64,000 nt of DNA. Source: Giesbergeria sp. Lineage in GTDB: Bacteria; Pseudomonadota; Gammaproteobacteria; Burkholderiales; Burkholderiaceae_C. The stretch covers positions 1 to 64,000 of the forward strand of contig NZ_JAQUCA010000010.1 in the NCBI RefSeq assembly GCF_028686475.1. The letters run 5' to 3'. Numbering within the stretch: the stretch's first letter is position 1; the number at the start of each line of letters is the position of its first letter. Shown here one piece after another: positions 35,610 to 44,290 of the stretch. A program made the position numbers and the translations under genes. Under the pieces are notes generated by a model. That model made no database searches. It saw only the letters and a program-made list of their open reading frames with translations, and was not told the origin of the DNA.

Positions 35610-35627
35610 GTTTGTCTCCGGTAAGGG

Positions 35628-38339
35628 TTATGCGTACAGTGGGTTGACCTTGTCGGCGTTGATGCCGTACTTGGCAATGGCTTGGGCGATGCGCTCGCGG
35701 GGCAGCTCGCCTTGTTCGGCCAAGGCGGTCAGGGCCGCTACGACGATGTAATGGCGGTTGATTTCAAAATGCTCGCGCAGTTTGCTACGGAAGTCAGAGC
35801 GGCCAAAGCCATCGGTGCCCAATACTTTGTAGCTGCGGCCCGCTGGAATGAACGAACGAATTTGCTCGGCGTAGGCTTTGATGTAGTCGGTGGAGGCGAC
35901 GACCGGCCCGGTGCTGGTGTTGAGCTGTTGCGCCACAAACGGCACACGCGGTGTCTCTAGCGGGTGCAACAGGTTGAAGCGCTCGGCATCTTGGCCGTCG
36001 CGGGCCAACTCGTTGAACGATGGGCAGCTCCAGACATCGGCTTGCACGCCCCAATCCACCGCCAGCAACTCTTGCGCCGCGAACGATTCGCGCAGAATGG
36101 TGCCCGAACCGAGCAATTGCACCCGTGGGCCGACCACACCAGTTGCCCCCGGTTTGCACAGGTACATGCCTTTGATGATTTGCTCTTCGGTGCCAGCGGT
36201 CAGGCCGGGCATGGCGTAGTTTTCGTTGAGCAGCGTCAGGTAGTAGAAGACGTTTTCTTGGCGTTCGACCATGCGCTTGAGGCCGTGGTGCAAGATTACG
36301 CCTACTTCGTGTGCGAAGGTCGGGTCGTAGCTGACGCAGTTGGGGATGGTGTTGGCCAAAATTTGGCTGTGGCCGTCTTCGTGCTGCAAGCCTTCGCCGT
36401 TGAGCGTGGTGCGGCCCGAGGTGCCACCCAGCAAGAAGCCGCGCGCCTGCACATCGCCTGCGGCCCAAGCCAAGTCGCCAATGCGCTGGAAGCCAAACAT
36501 GGAGTAATAGACATAAAACGGCACCATGATGCGGTTGCTGGTGCTGTACGACGTGGCGGCGGCAATCCAGCTGCTCATGCCACCGGCTTCGTTAATGCCT
36601 TCTTGCAGGATTTGGCCAGCCTTGTCTTCTTTGTAATACATCACTTGGTCACGATCGACCGGGGTGTATTGCTGGCCCTTGGGGTTGTAAATGCCAATTT
36701 GGCGGAACAAGCCTTCCATGCCAAAGGTGCGCGCCTCGTCCACCAAAATCGGCACCACACGCGGCCCCAAGGCCTGGTCGCGCAGCAGTTGCGTCAAAAA
36801 GCGCACATAGGCTTGGGTGGTCGAGATTTCGCGGCCTTCGGCGGTGGGCTCTAGCACCGCTTTGAAGGTCTCTAGCGCGGGCACGGTAAAGCTCTCTTCG
36901 GCTTTTTGGCGGCGCTGGGGCAGGTAACCGCCCAGGGCTTTGCGGCGCTGGTGCAGGTACTGCATTTCGGGGGTGTCATCCGCTGGTTTGTAGAACGGGA
37001 TGTTGGCCAGTTCGCTGTCGGGCACCGGAATATTAAAGCGGTCGCGGATGTATTTGATGTCTTCGTCGGTCAGCTTTTTGGTTTGGTGGACGGTGTTCTT
37101 GGCTTCGCCCGCCTTGCCCATGCCATAGCCCTTGACGGTTTTAATCAGCAGCACCGTGGGTTGGCCTTGGTGTTTCACGGCGCGGTCAAAAGCGGCAAAT
37201 ACTTTTTGCGGGTCGTGGCCGCCACGGCGCAGGTTCCAGATGTCGTCGTCGCTCATGTGGGCCACCATCTCGAGCGTGCGCGGGTCACGGCCAAAGAAAT
37301 TTTTACGCACATAGGCACCGTCAAACGCTTTGAAGCTTTGGTAGTCCCCATCGACGGTGTCCATCATCAGTTTACGCAATGCGCCGTCTTTGTCGCGTGC
37401 CAGCAGGGCATCCCACTCGCTGCCCCATAGCAGCTTAATCACGTTCCAGCCCGCACCACGGAACTCGCCTTCCAACTCTTGCACGATTTTGCCGTTGCCG
37501 CGCACCGGGCCATCGAGGCGTTGCAGGTTGCAGTTGATGACGAAAATCAGGTTGTCCAAACCTTCACGGGCGGCCAAACCAATCGCACCCAAGCTTTCGG
37601 GTTCGTCCATCTCGCCATCGCCGCAGAACACCCAGACTTTGCGGTTTTCGGTGTTGGCAATGCCACGCGCGTGCAGGTACTTGAGGAAACGGGCTTGGTA
37701 AATCGCCATCAGTGGCCCCAAGCCCATAGAGACGGTCGGGAATTGCCAGAAACCGGGCATCAGCTTGGGGTGCGGGTAGCTGGACAGGCCCTTGCCATCG
37801 ACTTCTTGGCGGAAGTTGAGCAGTTGTTCTTCCGTCAGGCGGCCTTCAAGGTAAGCACGGGCATAAATGCCGGGCGAGACATGGCCTTGGAAATAAATGC
37901 AGTCGCCGCCGTGGTTTTCGCTTTCGGCTTGCCAAAAGTGGTTAAAGCCGGTGCCAAACATGGTAGCCAAGGAGGCAAACGAGCCGATATGGCCGCCCAA
38001 ATCGCCGCCATCAGCGGGGTTGTGCCGGTTGGCCTTGACCACCATCGCCATCGCATTCCAACGCATGTAGGCGCGCAGACGTTCTTCAATCTCGATATTG
38101 CCGGGGCAGTGGGCTTCTTGGTTCGGCTCAATCGTGTTGACGTAGCCGGTGTTGGCTGAAAACGGCAGGTCAATGCTGTTTTGCCGGGCTTCTTCGAGCA
38201 GCTGCTCAATCAAGAAGTGCGCGCGCTGCGGTCCCTCTTTGGCGATAACGGCACTCAGGGCATCGAGCCATTCGCGCGTTTCTTGGCTGTCAATGTCGGG
38301 GCCGTGCTGGGGAGCTTGGGGTTCGGTTGGTGCTGACAT
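35628..38339 (-). CDS. aceE: Pyruvate dehydrogenase E1 component (homodimeric)
   Basis: 903 residues from MSAPTEPQAPQHGPDIDSQE; a frame upstream to 38408 is not family-like. Thiamine diphosphate enzyme that decarboxylates pyruvate and acetylates lipoyl groups. TPP motif WVFCGDGEMDEPESLGAIGL with NCNLQ, HVSPGIYARAYLEGR, and the large C-terminal domains of the homodimeric type (GTSGRTTLNGEGLQHEDGHS). First gene of aceE-aceF-lpdA. A candidate palindromic operator lies at 38431-38458 in the divergent region. Confidence 0.97.
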   Translation of the reverse strand: MSAPTEPQAPQHGPDIDSQETREWLDALSAVIAKEGPQRAHFLIEQLLEEARQNSIDLPFSANTGYVNTIEPNQEAHCPGNIEIEERLRAYMRWNAMAMVVKANRHNPADGGDLGGHIGSFASLATMFGTGFNHFWQAESENHGGDCIYFQGHVSPGIYARAYLEGRLTEEQLLNFRQEVDGKGLSSYPHPKLMPGFWQFPTVSMGLGPLMAIYQARFLKYLHARGIANTENRKVWVFCGDGEMDEPESLGAIGLAAREGLDNLIFVINCNLQRLDGPVRGNGKIVQELEGEFRGAGWNVIKLLWGSEWDALLARDKDGALRKLMMDTVDGDYQSFKAFDGAYVRKNFFGRDPRTLEMVAHMSDDDIWNLRRGGHDPQKVFAAFDRAVKHQGQPTVLLIKTVKGYGMGKAGEAKNTVHQTKKLTDEDIKYIRDRFNIPVPDSELANIPFYKPADDTPEMQYLHQRRKALGGYLPQRRQKAEESFTVPALETFKAVLEPTAEGREISTTQAYVRFLTQLLRDQALGPRVVPILVDEARTFGMEGLFRQIGIYNPKGQQYTPVDRDQVMYYKEDKAGQILQEGINEAGGMSSWIAAATSYSTSNRIMVPFYVYYSMFGFQRIGDLAWAAGDVQARGFLLGGTSGRTTLNGEGLQHEDGHSQILANTIPNCVSYDPTFAHEVGVILHHGLKRMVERQENVFYYLTLLNENYAMPGLTAGTEEQIIKGMYLCKPGATGVVGPRVQLLGSGTILRESFAAQELLAVDWGVQADVWSCPSFNELARDGQDAERFNLLHPLETPRVPFVAQQLNTSTGPVVASTDYIKAYAEQIRSFIPAGRSYKVLGTDGFGRSDFRSKLREHFEINRHYIVVAALTALAEQGELPRERIAQAIAKYGINADKVNPLYA

Positions 38340-38430
38340 GGTTTGTCTCCTATCGGTAAACCGGAAAGAAAGTATGCGCGCATCTGCATCTAAATGGATG
38401 TGCTGCATGGCAAGTTTCGCACATTTTTAT

Positions 38431-38458
38431 GATATTTCAAATAATGGCCTTGAATATC
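38431..38458. promoter_or_regulatory. Candidate operator palindrome between aceE and the kinase gene
   Basis: GATATTTCAA and TTGAATATC form an inverted repeat separated by 9 bases, with one extra T in the left arm. It lies in the 206-base, unusually AT-rich divergent region and could bind a dimeric regulator acting on aceE or on the kinase. No known box is matched with certainty. Confidence 0.35.
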
Positions 38459-38545
38459 ACAATATGAAAAATTGCTGCAACTGCACATTTTGCCCTGCCG
38501 AAGAGACCCAAAAAACCACGCCTAGCCGCCCTACACTCGTGGGTT

Positions 38546-41092
38546 ATGCTTTCAAGTTTTATCACTGCCACCCGCCAACGCGCCTTGGCTTTGCTGCGCC
38601 GTTGCAACGATTGGTGGCTTGGTCTATCGCCCCATCACCAAGACCGTTTTGCTGCCTTGGCACCGTTGGCAGCGGTGTTGTTGTTTATGGCGGCCATCGT
38701 GGCAGCATTTTGGTATTTACGCACCGAAGAGGCCGAGCGCGAACACGAAGCCCTGCGCCGCGATGTCGAATATGCCCAACAGCGCGTGCGTTTGCGCCTG
38801 CTAGAGCGCCAAGAGCAGGTCATGCACATGGCGCGCGATTTGGTCACCCAAACCGTGGCCGAAGACGAATTTACCCAGCGTGCCGAGGCGCTGGTTAATC
38901 AATACCCCGAGTTGCAAGCCATCACCTGGGTGGATGAATTTGGCCGTATCCATGCCAGCCACCGGGCGGCCTCTTTGCCCGCTGAATGGGCGCGTTACCC
39001 GGCAGAAGTGCTGCAAGACGACGAGACGGCGCGCACTTTTGAGATGGTGCGCGCGCAGCAACAGCCGGTCTATGCCCAGCAAACCATCCAAGCCAACCAG
39101 CACCTGCCATTGTTGCAATTGCAGGTGCCGCTGAACGTGCAAGGGCGTTTTAATGGGGTGTTGCTGGCCGAGTATTCGGTCGATGGCCTGATGCGCTATG
39201 GCACACCGACCGAAGTGCTGGCGCGCTATGCCATCACGTTTTTGGATGCCAAGGGCCAAGTGCTGGCCGGAACGCCGTTGGCGGTGCGTCCGCGTGCGCT
39301 GCTGTGGGCTGAAAAAGAGGTGCAGCATACCAACGCTTACGAAGTGCCGATTTCTCCAGTGGGCGATAGGCTGGTTTTGCGCGCGCAGGCTTATCGCACC
39401 TCTTTAGGGGTGGTGGGCAGTGGTTTATTTTGGCTGGTGGTGACGCTCAGTGCCATGACCGTGTGGATGCTGATGGCAACGTGGCGACACACCCGGCGCC
39501 GAATGCAAACCCAGCTGGCGCTGGTGGCCGAGACCAACTTTCGTCGTGCCATGGAAAACTCTGTTTTAACCGGGATGCGTGCCTTGGACATGCAGGGGCG
39601 TATCACCTATGTGAATGCCGCGTTCTGCCAAATGACCGGCTGGAGCGAGGCCGAATTGGTCGGACAAAAAGCCCCCTACTCCTATTGGCCCGAAGCCGAT
39701 TACGAGAGCTTGCACCACCATTTGCAAGACGAGCTGTCGGGCAAAACCATGCCGGGCGGCTTTCAGGTGCGGGTGCAGCGCAAAAACGGCGCTTTGTTCG
39801 ATGCCCGCTTGTATGTTTCGCCCTTGATTGATGCCGTGGGCAAGCAAACCGGCTGGATGACCTCCATGACCGACATCACCGAACCCAACCGTATCCGCGA
39901 GCAGCTCACGGCCTCGCACGAGCGCTTTACCATCGTGCTGGAAGCGCTGGATGCCTCGGTCTCGGTGGCCCCCTTGGGCAGCCACGAGTTGCTGTTTGCC
40001 AACAAGCTTTATCGGCAATGGTTTGGCGCACAAACCGCCGGACACTTGCAATTGGTGGCACAAGCGGGCGTGTTGCCTGCCCCCAGCACCAGCAGTGCCG
40101 AAGACGAAGACGGCCTGATGGGCTTGCCCACCGATTCTGTCACCAGCGCCCACACTGAAAACGCCGAGATTTACCTACCCGAATTGGGCAAATGGCTAGA
40201 GGTGCGTTCGCGCTACTTGAGTTGGGTCGATGGCCGTTTGGCGCAGATGGTGATTGCCACCGACATCACCCCCCGGCGCTTGGCCGAAGAACAAGCCGCA
40301 CACCAAACCGAGCGCGCCCAATCGGTCAGTCGCCTGATTACGATGGGCGAGATGGCCTCCAGCGTGGCGCACGAACTGAACCAACCACTCACGGCCATCA
40401 ACAATTATTGCAACGGCTGCATTTCGCGTTTGCGTAACGGCCAATTGAGCGAAGAAGCACTACTGACTGCGTTAGAGAAAACCGCGCACCAAGCCCAGCG
40501 CGCCGGGCAAATCATCCAGCGCATTCGCGCGTTTGTGAAAAAAAGCGAACCCAACCGCCAGCTGGCCGATGTCGCCAAAATGGTGGCCGAAGCCGTGGAG
40601 CTGGCCGACATTGAACTGCGCCGCCACCATGTGCGCCTGACGCACCATGTGGCAGCGCGCCTGCCGCCGGTGATGGCCGATGCAATTTTGATTGAGCAGG
40701 TGCTGATTAACCTGATGAAAAACAGCGCCGAATCCATCGCCCAAGCCAACCGCCCACCAGCGGGGCGCAGTGTGGAGTTGCGCGTGGTGCCCAAAACCAT
40801 AGAAGGCCAAGCGGTGGTCGAGTTTGCCGTGCAGGACACCGGCCAAGGTTTGGCCGAAGAAACGCGCGAGCGCCTGTTTGAAGCTTTTTTCTCCACCAAG
40901 CAAGAGGGCATGGGCATGGGCCTGAACCTGTGCCGTAGCATTGTCGAATCGCACCAAGGCCGTATGCAGGCGCAGAATATCTACAATGGTTTGGAAGTCA
41001 GCGGCTGCTTGTTTTCGTTCTGGCTGCCACTGGCCAAGCCCAGCCAAGAGGCAGCAGCGCCTGCCCCCCTGAAAACCCTACCCAACCGATAG
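38546..41092 (+). CDS. Membrane PAS sensor histidine kinase (FixL-like architecture)
   Basis: 848 residues. Membrane helix 1 about 35-55 (LAPLAAVLLFMAAIVAAFWY), an extracytoplasmic sensory region (about 60-285), membrane helix 2 about 287-313 (GLFWLVVTLSAMTVWMLMA), PAS 1 about 331-455 (GRITYVNAAFCQMTGWSEAE), PAS 2 about 455-590, then HisKA with His609 in MASSVAHELNQPLTAINNY and HATPase with NLMKNSAESI (N box), DTGQGL and GMGMGLNLCRSIVESH (G2). It should phosphorylate the FixJ-type regulator encoded at 42773. PAS 1 is followed by TDITEPNRI, typical of FixL-like kinases, but haem binding cannot be claimed. Divergent from aceE. Confidence 0.9.
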   Translation: MLSSFITATRQRALALLRRCNDWWLGLSPHHQDRFAALAPLAAVLLFMAAIVAAFWYLRTEEAEREHEALRRDVEYAQQRVRLRLLERQEQVMHMARDLVTQTVAEDEFTQRAEALVNQYPELQAITWVDEFGRIHASHRAASLPAEWARYPAEVLQDDETARTFEMVRAQQQPVYAQQTIQANQHLPLLQLQVPLNVQGRFNGVLLAEYSVDGLMRYGTPTEVLARYAITFLDAKGQVLAGTPLAVRPRALLWAEKEVQHTNAYEVPISPVGDRLVLRAQAYRTSLGVVGSGLFWLVVTLSAMTVWMLMATWRHTRRRMQTQLALVAETNFRRAMENSVLTGMRALDMQGRITYVNAAFCQMTGWSEAELVGQKAPYSYWPEADYESLHHHLQDELSGKTMPGGFQVRVQRKNGALFDARLYVSPLIDAVGKQTGWMTSMTDITEPNRIREQLTASHERFTIVLEALDASVSVAPLGSHELLFANKLYRQWFGAQTAGHLQLVAQAGVLPAPSTSSAEDEDGLMGLPTDSVTSAHTENAEIYLPELGKWLEVRSRYLSWVDGRLAQMVIATDITPRRLAEEQAAHQTERAQSVSRLITMGEMASSVAHELNQPLTAINNYCNGCISRLRNGQLSEEALLTALEKTAHQAQRAGQIIQRIRAFVKKSEPNRQLADVAKMVAEAVELADIELRRHHVRLTHHVAARLPPVMADAILIEQVLINLMKNSAESIAQANRPPAGRSVELRVVPKTIEGQAVVEFAVQDTGQGLAEETRERLFEAFFSTKQEGMGMGLNLCRSIVESHQGRMQAQNIYNGLEVSGCLFSFWLPLAKPSQEAAAPAPLKTLPNR

Positions 41093-41105
41093 GCTCCATC
41101 GAATC

Positions 41106-42605
41106 ATGCAGGCACAGGCATCTGCTCTTCAGATACGGCTATCGCAAAGGCCGTTGTATGTGGCTGGCGTGTTGGTGTTGACCCTGACCCTGATGGCGGC
41201 GTGGCCGGTGGCCGACTTCTTGCAGGAACGCCAACGTATTTTGGCCGATGCAGCCAGAATGGCGGTGCAAAAAAGCCAGCTCATGGGGCGCTCCTTCAGC
41301 GATACCTTTTTGGTCACTGACTATGTGCTGCGCGACGTGTTGGGCCGCGTCAATTTGGCACAGGATTTGGTCTATCCGCACCCCGATGCCAGCGTGCCTG
41401 CCCGATTAGATGCGCTGCTGAAAGAGAAAATCGCCACCGTGCCCGGTTTGAACGATTTGGTGTTGCTCAATGCCAATTGCACCTTTGTGGCTGTGGCGGT
41501 GTACCCTTTTCGCGGCACCCAAAGTCGGCAAAAATTTTGCACCGAAAGCCGGGTGCCGCCGGGGCAAAGCCTGCGTATCCAATACATGCCGCAAGATAAA
41601 TCGGTGTCCAAGCGTGCAGTGGTGCTGATGTCGCGTTTGGTGGGTTCGCCCGAGGGACAGCTTGTCGGGGCGGCGATGGCGGTGATTGATTTGGAGTATG
41701 CCCAGCAATGGATTGCCGTGTTGGAGGTGGACGAAAACGATGTGCTAACGATTGTCGATACCGATGGCATCTTGCTGGCGCGCAACCCATTGCAGCCCCA
41801 GTTCTTAGGGCTGCGCGCTTCCTTGCCCGCAGGAGGGCCTAGTTTTGCCGAAGTTGGCGAGGCCAACAGCTTTGTATTTGAATCTCCGATTGACGGGCGC
41901 GAGCGGGTGTTTGGCATGAGCCGCTTAGAGCGGGTGCCGTTTGTCTCGATTGTGGGCTTGGACAAAAAGCGCGTGCTGGCGGCTTGGCAGCGGCGCGCTT
42001 GGCAGTTTAGCGCTGGGTTTTTGGTCTTGGCCTTGTGTTGTGTGGTGGCTTTGCGCGCGCACTTGGCTACGGTGCGCCAAGCCGAGGCCATGCGTGTGCT
42101 GGCGACCACCGATGCCCTGACGGGCATTGCCAACCGCAGACACCTGATTGATATTGGCAACCAGACTTTTATGGCCGCACTTCACCACGGCCATGTTTTT
42201 TCAGTCCTGATGCTGGACATTGACAAATTCAAATCCATCAACGACCGCTGGGGCCACCCTACCGGCGACCGCGTGATTCAAATCATGGCCCAGCTCATTA
42301 CCGCGTCCCTGCGGCCCCAAGACACCGGTGGCCGCTTGGGGGGCGAGGAGTTTGCCGTGATACTGCCCGCCACCGATGTAAGCACCGCCTTCGCGCTGGC
42401 CGAGCAACTGCGCCAAAGCGTGCAAGCGGCGCAAGTGTTGCACAACGATGGAACCAGCGCCGTCCCCTTCACCACCAGTATTGGGGTTGCTACCTTGCTG
42501 CCGAGCGATGGTTCGTTCAATGCCCTGCTGCAACGGGCCGACCGGGCGCTCTACCGGGCCAAACACCAAGGGCGCAATTGTTCGGTGTTGGCCGAGTGGG
42601 TCTGA
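41106..42605 (+). CDS. Membrane diguanylate cyclase with periplasmic sensor
   Basis: 499 residues. Helix 1 about 17-38 (LYVAGVLVLTLTLMAAWPVA), a periplasmic sensing domain of the double-Cache type (about 40-290), helix 2 about 300-320 (SAGFLVLALCCVVALRAHLA) and a GGDEF domain (about 330-495). Active-site motif GGEEF at 412-416 and an intact inhibitory site Arg403-x-x-Asp406 five residues before it, so the enzyme should make cyclic di-GMP and be feedback-inhibited. Also LTGIANRR and DIDKFKSINDRWGH. It lies 13 bases after the kinase gene, so kinase and cyclase are probably one operon. Confidence 0.93.
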   Translation: MQAQASALQIRLSQRPLYVAGVLVLTLTLMAAWPVADFLQERQRILADAARMAVQKSQLMGRSFSDTFLVTDYVLRDVLGRVNLAQDLVYPHPDASVPARLDALLKEKIATVPGLNDLVLLNANCTFVAVAVYPFRGTQSRQKFCTESRVPPGQSLRIQYMPQDKSVSKRAVVLMSRLVGSPEGQLVGAAMAVIDLEYAQQWIAVLEVDENDVLTIVDTDGILLARNPLQPQFLGLRASLPAGGPSFAEVGEANSFVFESPIDGRERVFGMSRLERVPFVSIVGLDKKRVLAAWQRRAWQFSAGFLVLALCCVVALRAHLATVRQAEAMRVLATTDALTGIANRRHLIDIGNQTFMAALHHGHVFSVLMLDIDKFKSINDRWGHPTGDRVIQIMAQLITASLRPQDTGGRLGGEEFAVILPATDVSTAFALAEQLRQSVQAAQVLHNDGTSAVPFTTSIGVATLLPSDGSFNALLQRADRALYRAKHQGRNCSVLAEWV

Positions 42606-42729
42606 TGCCGCCGCATCAGCCCGCCCCACCCCACACCAGTTGGCCAGCGCAGAAGCTCTACAATGGTTCTAAAGCTCACGGGTTGCCTGTTTCCGTTTTG
42701 GCGGCCACTGGTAGCATGGCCCGTTGACA

Positions 42730-42744
42730 CTACAAATACTGTAG
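42730..42744. promoter_or_regulatory. Short palindrome before the FixJ-type gene
   Basis: CTACA and TGTAG form a perfect 5-base dyad around AATAC, just after a TTGACA hexamer at 42724-42729 and 28 bases before the ATG. It is a possible autoregulatory site. No well-matched -10 follows the hexamer at normal spacing, so the promoter is not assigned. Confidence 0.35.
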
Positions 42745-42772
42745 CAAACGTACACCCCTCAAGGATAATTGC

Positions 42773-43399
42773 ATGAGTTTGATTCCGAAAAAAGGCACTG
42801 TTTACGTAGTCGATGACGATGAGGCTGTGCGCGACTCGCTGCAATGGCTGCTCGAAGGCAAAGATTATCGGGTACGTTGCTTTGATTCGGCTGAGTCGTT
42901 TCTGGCGCGCTACGATGCACGCGAAATTGCCTGCCTGATTGTGGATGTACGCATGGGCGGCATGACTGGCCTGGAGCTGCAAGACCGGTTGTTAGAGCGC
43001 AAATCCCCCTTGCCGATTGTGTTTATCACCGGCCACGGCGATGTACCGATGGCCGTCAACACCATGAAGAAGGGCGCTTTGGACTTTATCCAAAAGCCTT
43101 TCAATGAAGATGAGTTGGTAGCCTTGGTCGAGCGCATGTTAGACCACGCCCGCGAAGCCTTTACCGACCAACAACAGGCCGCCACGCGCGAAGCCCTGAT
43201 GTCCAAGCTCACCAGCCGCGAAAGTCAAGTGCTAGAGCGCATTGTGGCCGGTCGCCTCAACAAGCAAATTGCCGACGACTTGGGCATCAGCATCAAAACC
43301 GTGGAGGCGCACCGCGCCAACATCATGGAAAAGCTGGGTGCCAACACCGTGGCCGATTTGCTCAAAACCGTGCTGGGCCAAAACGCGCCCAAAGTCTGA
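42773..43399 (+). CDS. FixJ-type response regulator
   Basis: 208 residues. Receiver domain about 8-125 with acidic pocket VVDDDEAVRD, phosphoacceptor Asp58 in LIVDVRMGGMTG, FITGHGDVPMAVNTMKKGAL and Lys in IQKPF; LuxR-type HTH about 140-200 (LTSRESQVLERIVAGRLNKQ, GISIKTVEAHRANIMEKLG). The receiver output type and neighbours point to the kinase at 38546 as its partner, with the diguanylate cyclase between them. Target genes are unknown. Confidence 0.93.
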   Translation: MSLIPKKGTVYVVDDDEAVRDSLQWLLEGKDYRVRCFDSAESFLARYDAREIACLIVDVRMGGMTGLELQDRLLERKSPLPIVFITGHGDVPMAVNTMKKGALDFIQKPFNEDELVALVERMLDHAREAFTDQQQAATREALMSKLTSRESQVLERIVAGRLNKQIADDLGISIKTVEAHRANIMEKLGANTVADLLKTVLGQNAPKV

Positions 43400-43429
43400 T
43401 TTCGTTTTTCTCTTTTTTGCCCCTACACC

Positions 43430-44287
43430 ATGACTGCCCAACTGATTGACGGCAACGCCCTCTCCCAACAACTGCGCGCCCAAGTAGCAAGCCGCGCCGC
43501 TGCCCTCAAAGCCCGTGGCACGACTGCTGGTTTGGCGGTAATTTTGGTGGGCGACAACCCTGCCAGCCAAGTGTATGTGCGTAACAAGGTCAAGGCGTGC
43601 CACGATGCCGGTTTGCATTCGGTGTTAGAAAAATACGATGCCAGCCTAACCGAGGCCGAATTGTTGGCTCGCGTGCAAGCGCTGAACAACGACCCTAGCA
43701 TCCACGGCATCTTGGTGCAACTGCCCCTGCCCGCGCACATTGACGACCACAAGGTGATTGAAGCAATTTCGCCTTTGAAAGATGTGGACGGTTTCCATGT
43801 CGCCAGCGCTGGTGCATTGATGGTAGGTGAAGTCGGTTTTAAGGCTTGCACCCCCTATGGCTGCATGAAAATGCTCGAATCTATCGGCCTGAAAGACCTG
43901 CGCGGCAAACACGCCGTCGTCATTGGGCGCTCCAACATCGTGGGCAAACCCATGGCCATGATGTTGCTGGCAGCCAATGCCACCGTTACCGTCACGCACA
44001 GCGGCACGGCTGATTTAGCCCACCACACCCGCCAAGCCGATATCGTGGTGGCTGCCGTGGGTAAACGCAATGTCCTTACCGCCGATATGCTCAAGCCCGG
44101 TGCCGTCGTGATTGACGTGGGCATGAACCGCAACGACGAAGGCAAACTGTGCGGCGATGTGGACTTTGAAGGTTGCAAACAAGTGGCCAGCTACATCACC
44201 CCCGTGCCCGGTGGCGTTGGCCCCATGACCATCACCATGCTGTTGGTCAACACGATGGAAGCGGCCGAGCGCGCCGCAGGAGTTTGA
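43430..44287 (+). CDS. folD: Methylenetetrahydrofolate dehydrogenase / cyclohydrolase FolD
   Basis: 285 residues. Bifunctional folate C1 enzyme: Lys in [14 protein letters not shown], catalytic segment [24 protein letters not shown] motif [20 protein letters not shown] and C-terminal [20 protein letters not shown]. It interconverts methylene-, methenyl- and formyl-tetrahydrofolate. 30 bases after the response regulator gene and 3 bases before prlC. Confidence 0.96.
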   Translation: MTAQLIDGNALSQQLRAQVASRAAALKARGTTAGLAVILVGDNPASQVYVRNKVKACHDAGLHSVLEKYDASLTEAELLARVQALNNDPSIHGILVQLPLPAHIDDHKVIEAISPLKDVDGFHVASAGALMVGEVGFKACTPYGCMKMLESIGLKDLRGKHAVVIGRSNIVGKPMAMMLLAANATVTVTHSGTADLAHHTRQADIVVAAVGKRNVLTADMLKPGAVVIDVGMNRNDEGKLCGDVDFEGCKQVASYITPVPGGVGPMTITMLLVNTMEAAERAAGV

Positions 44288-44290
44288 ACC

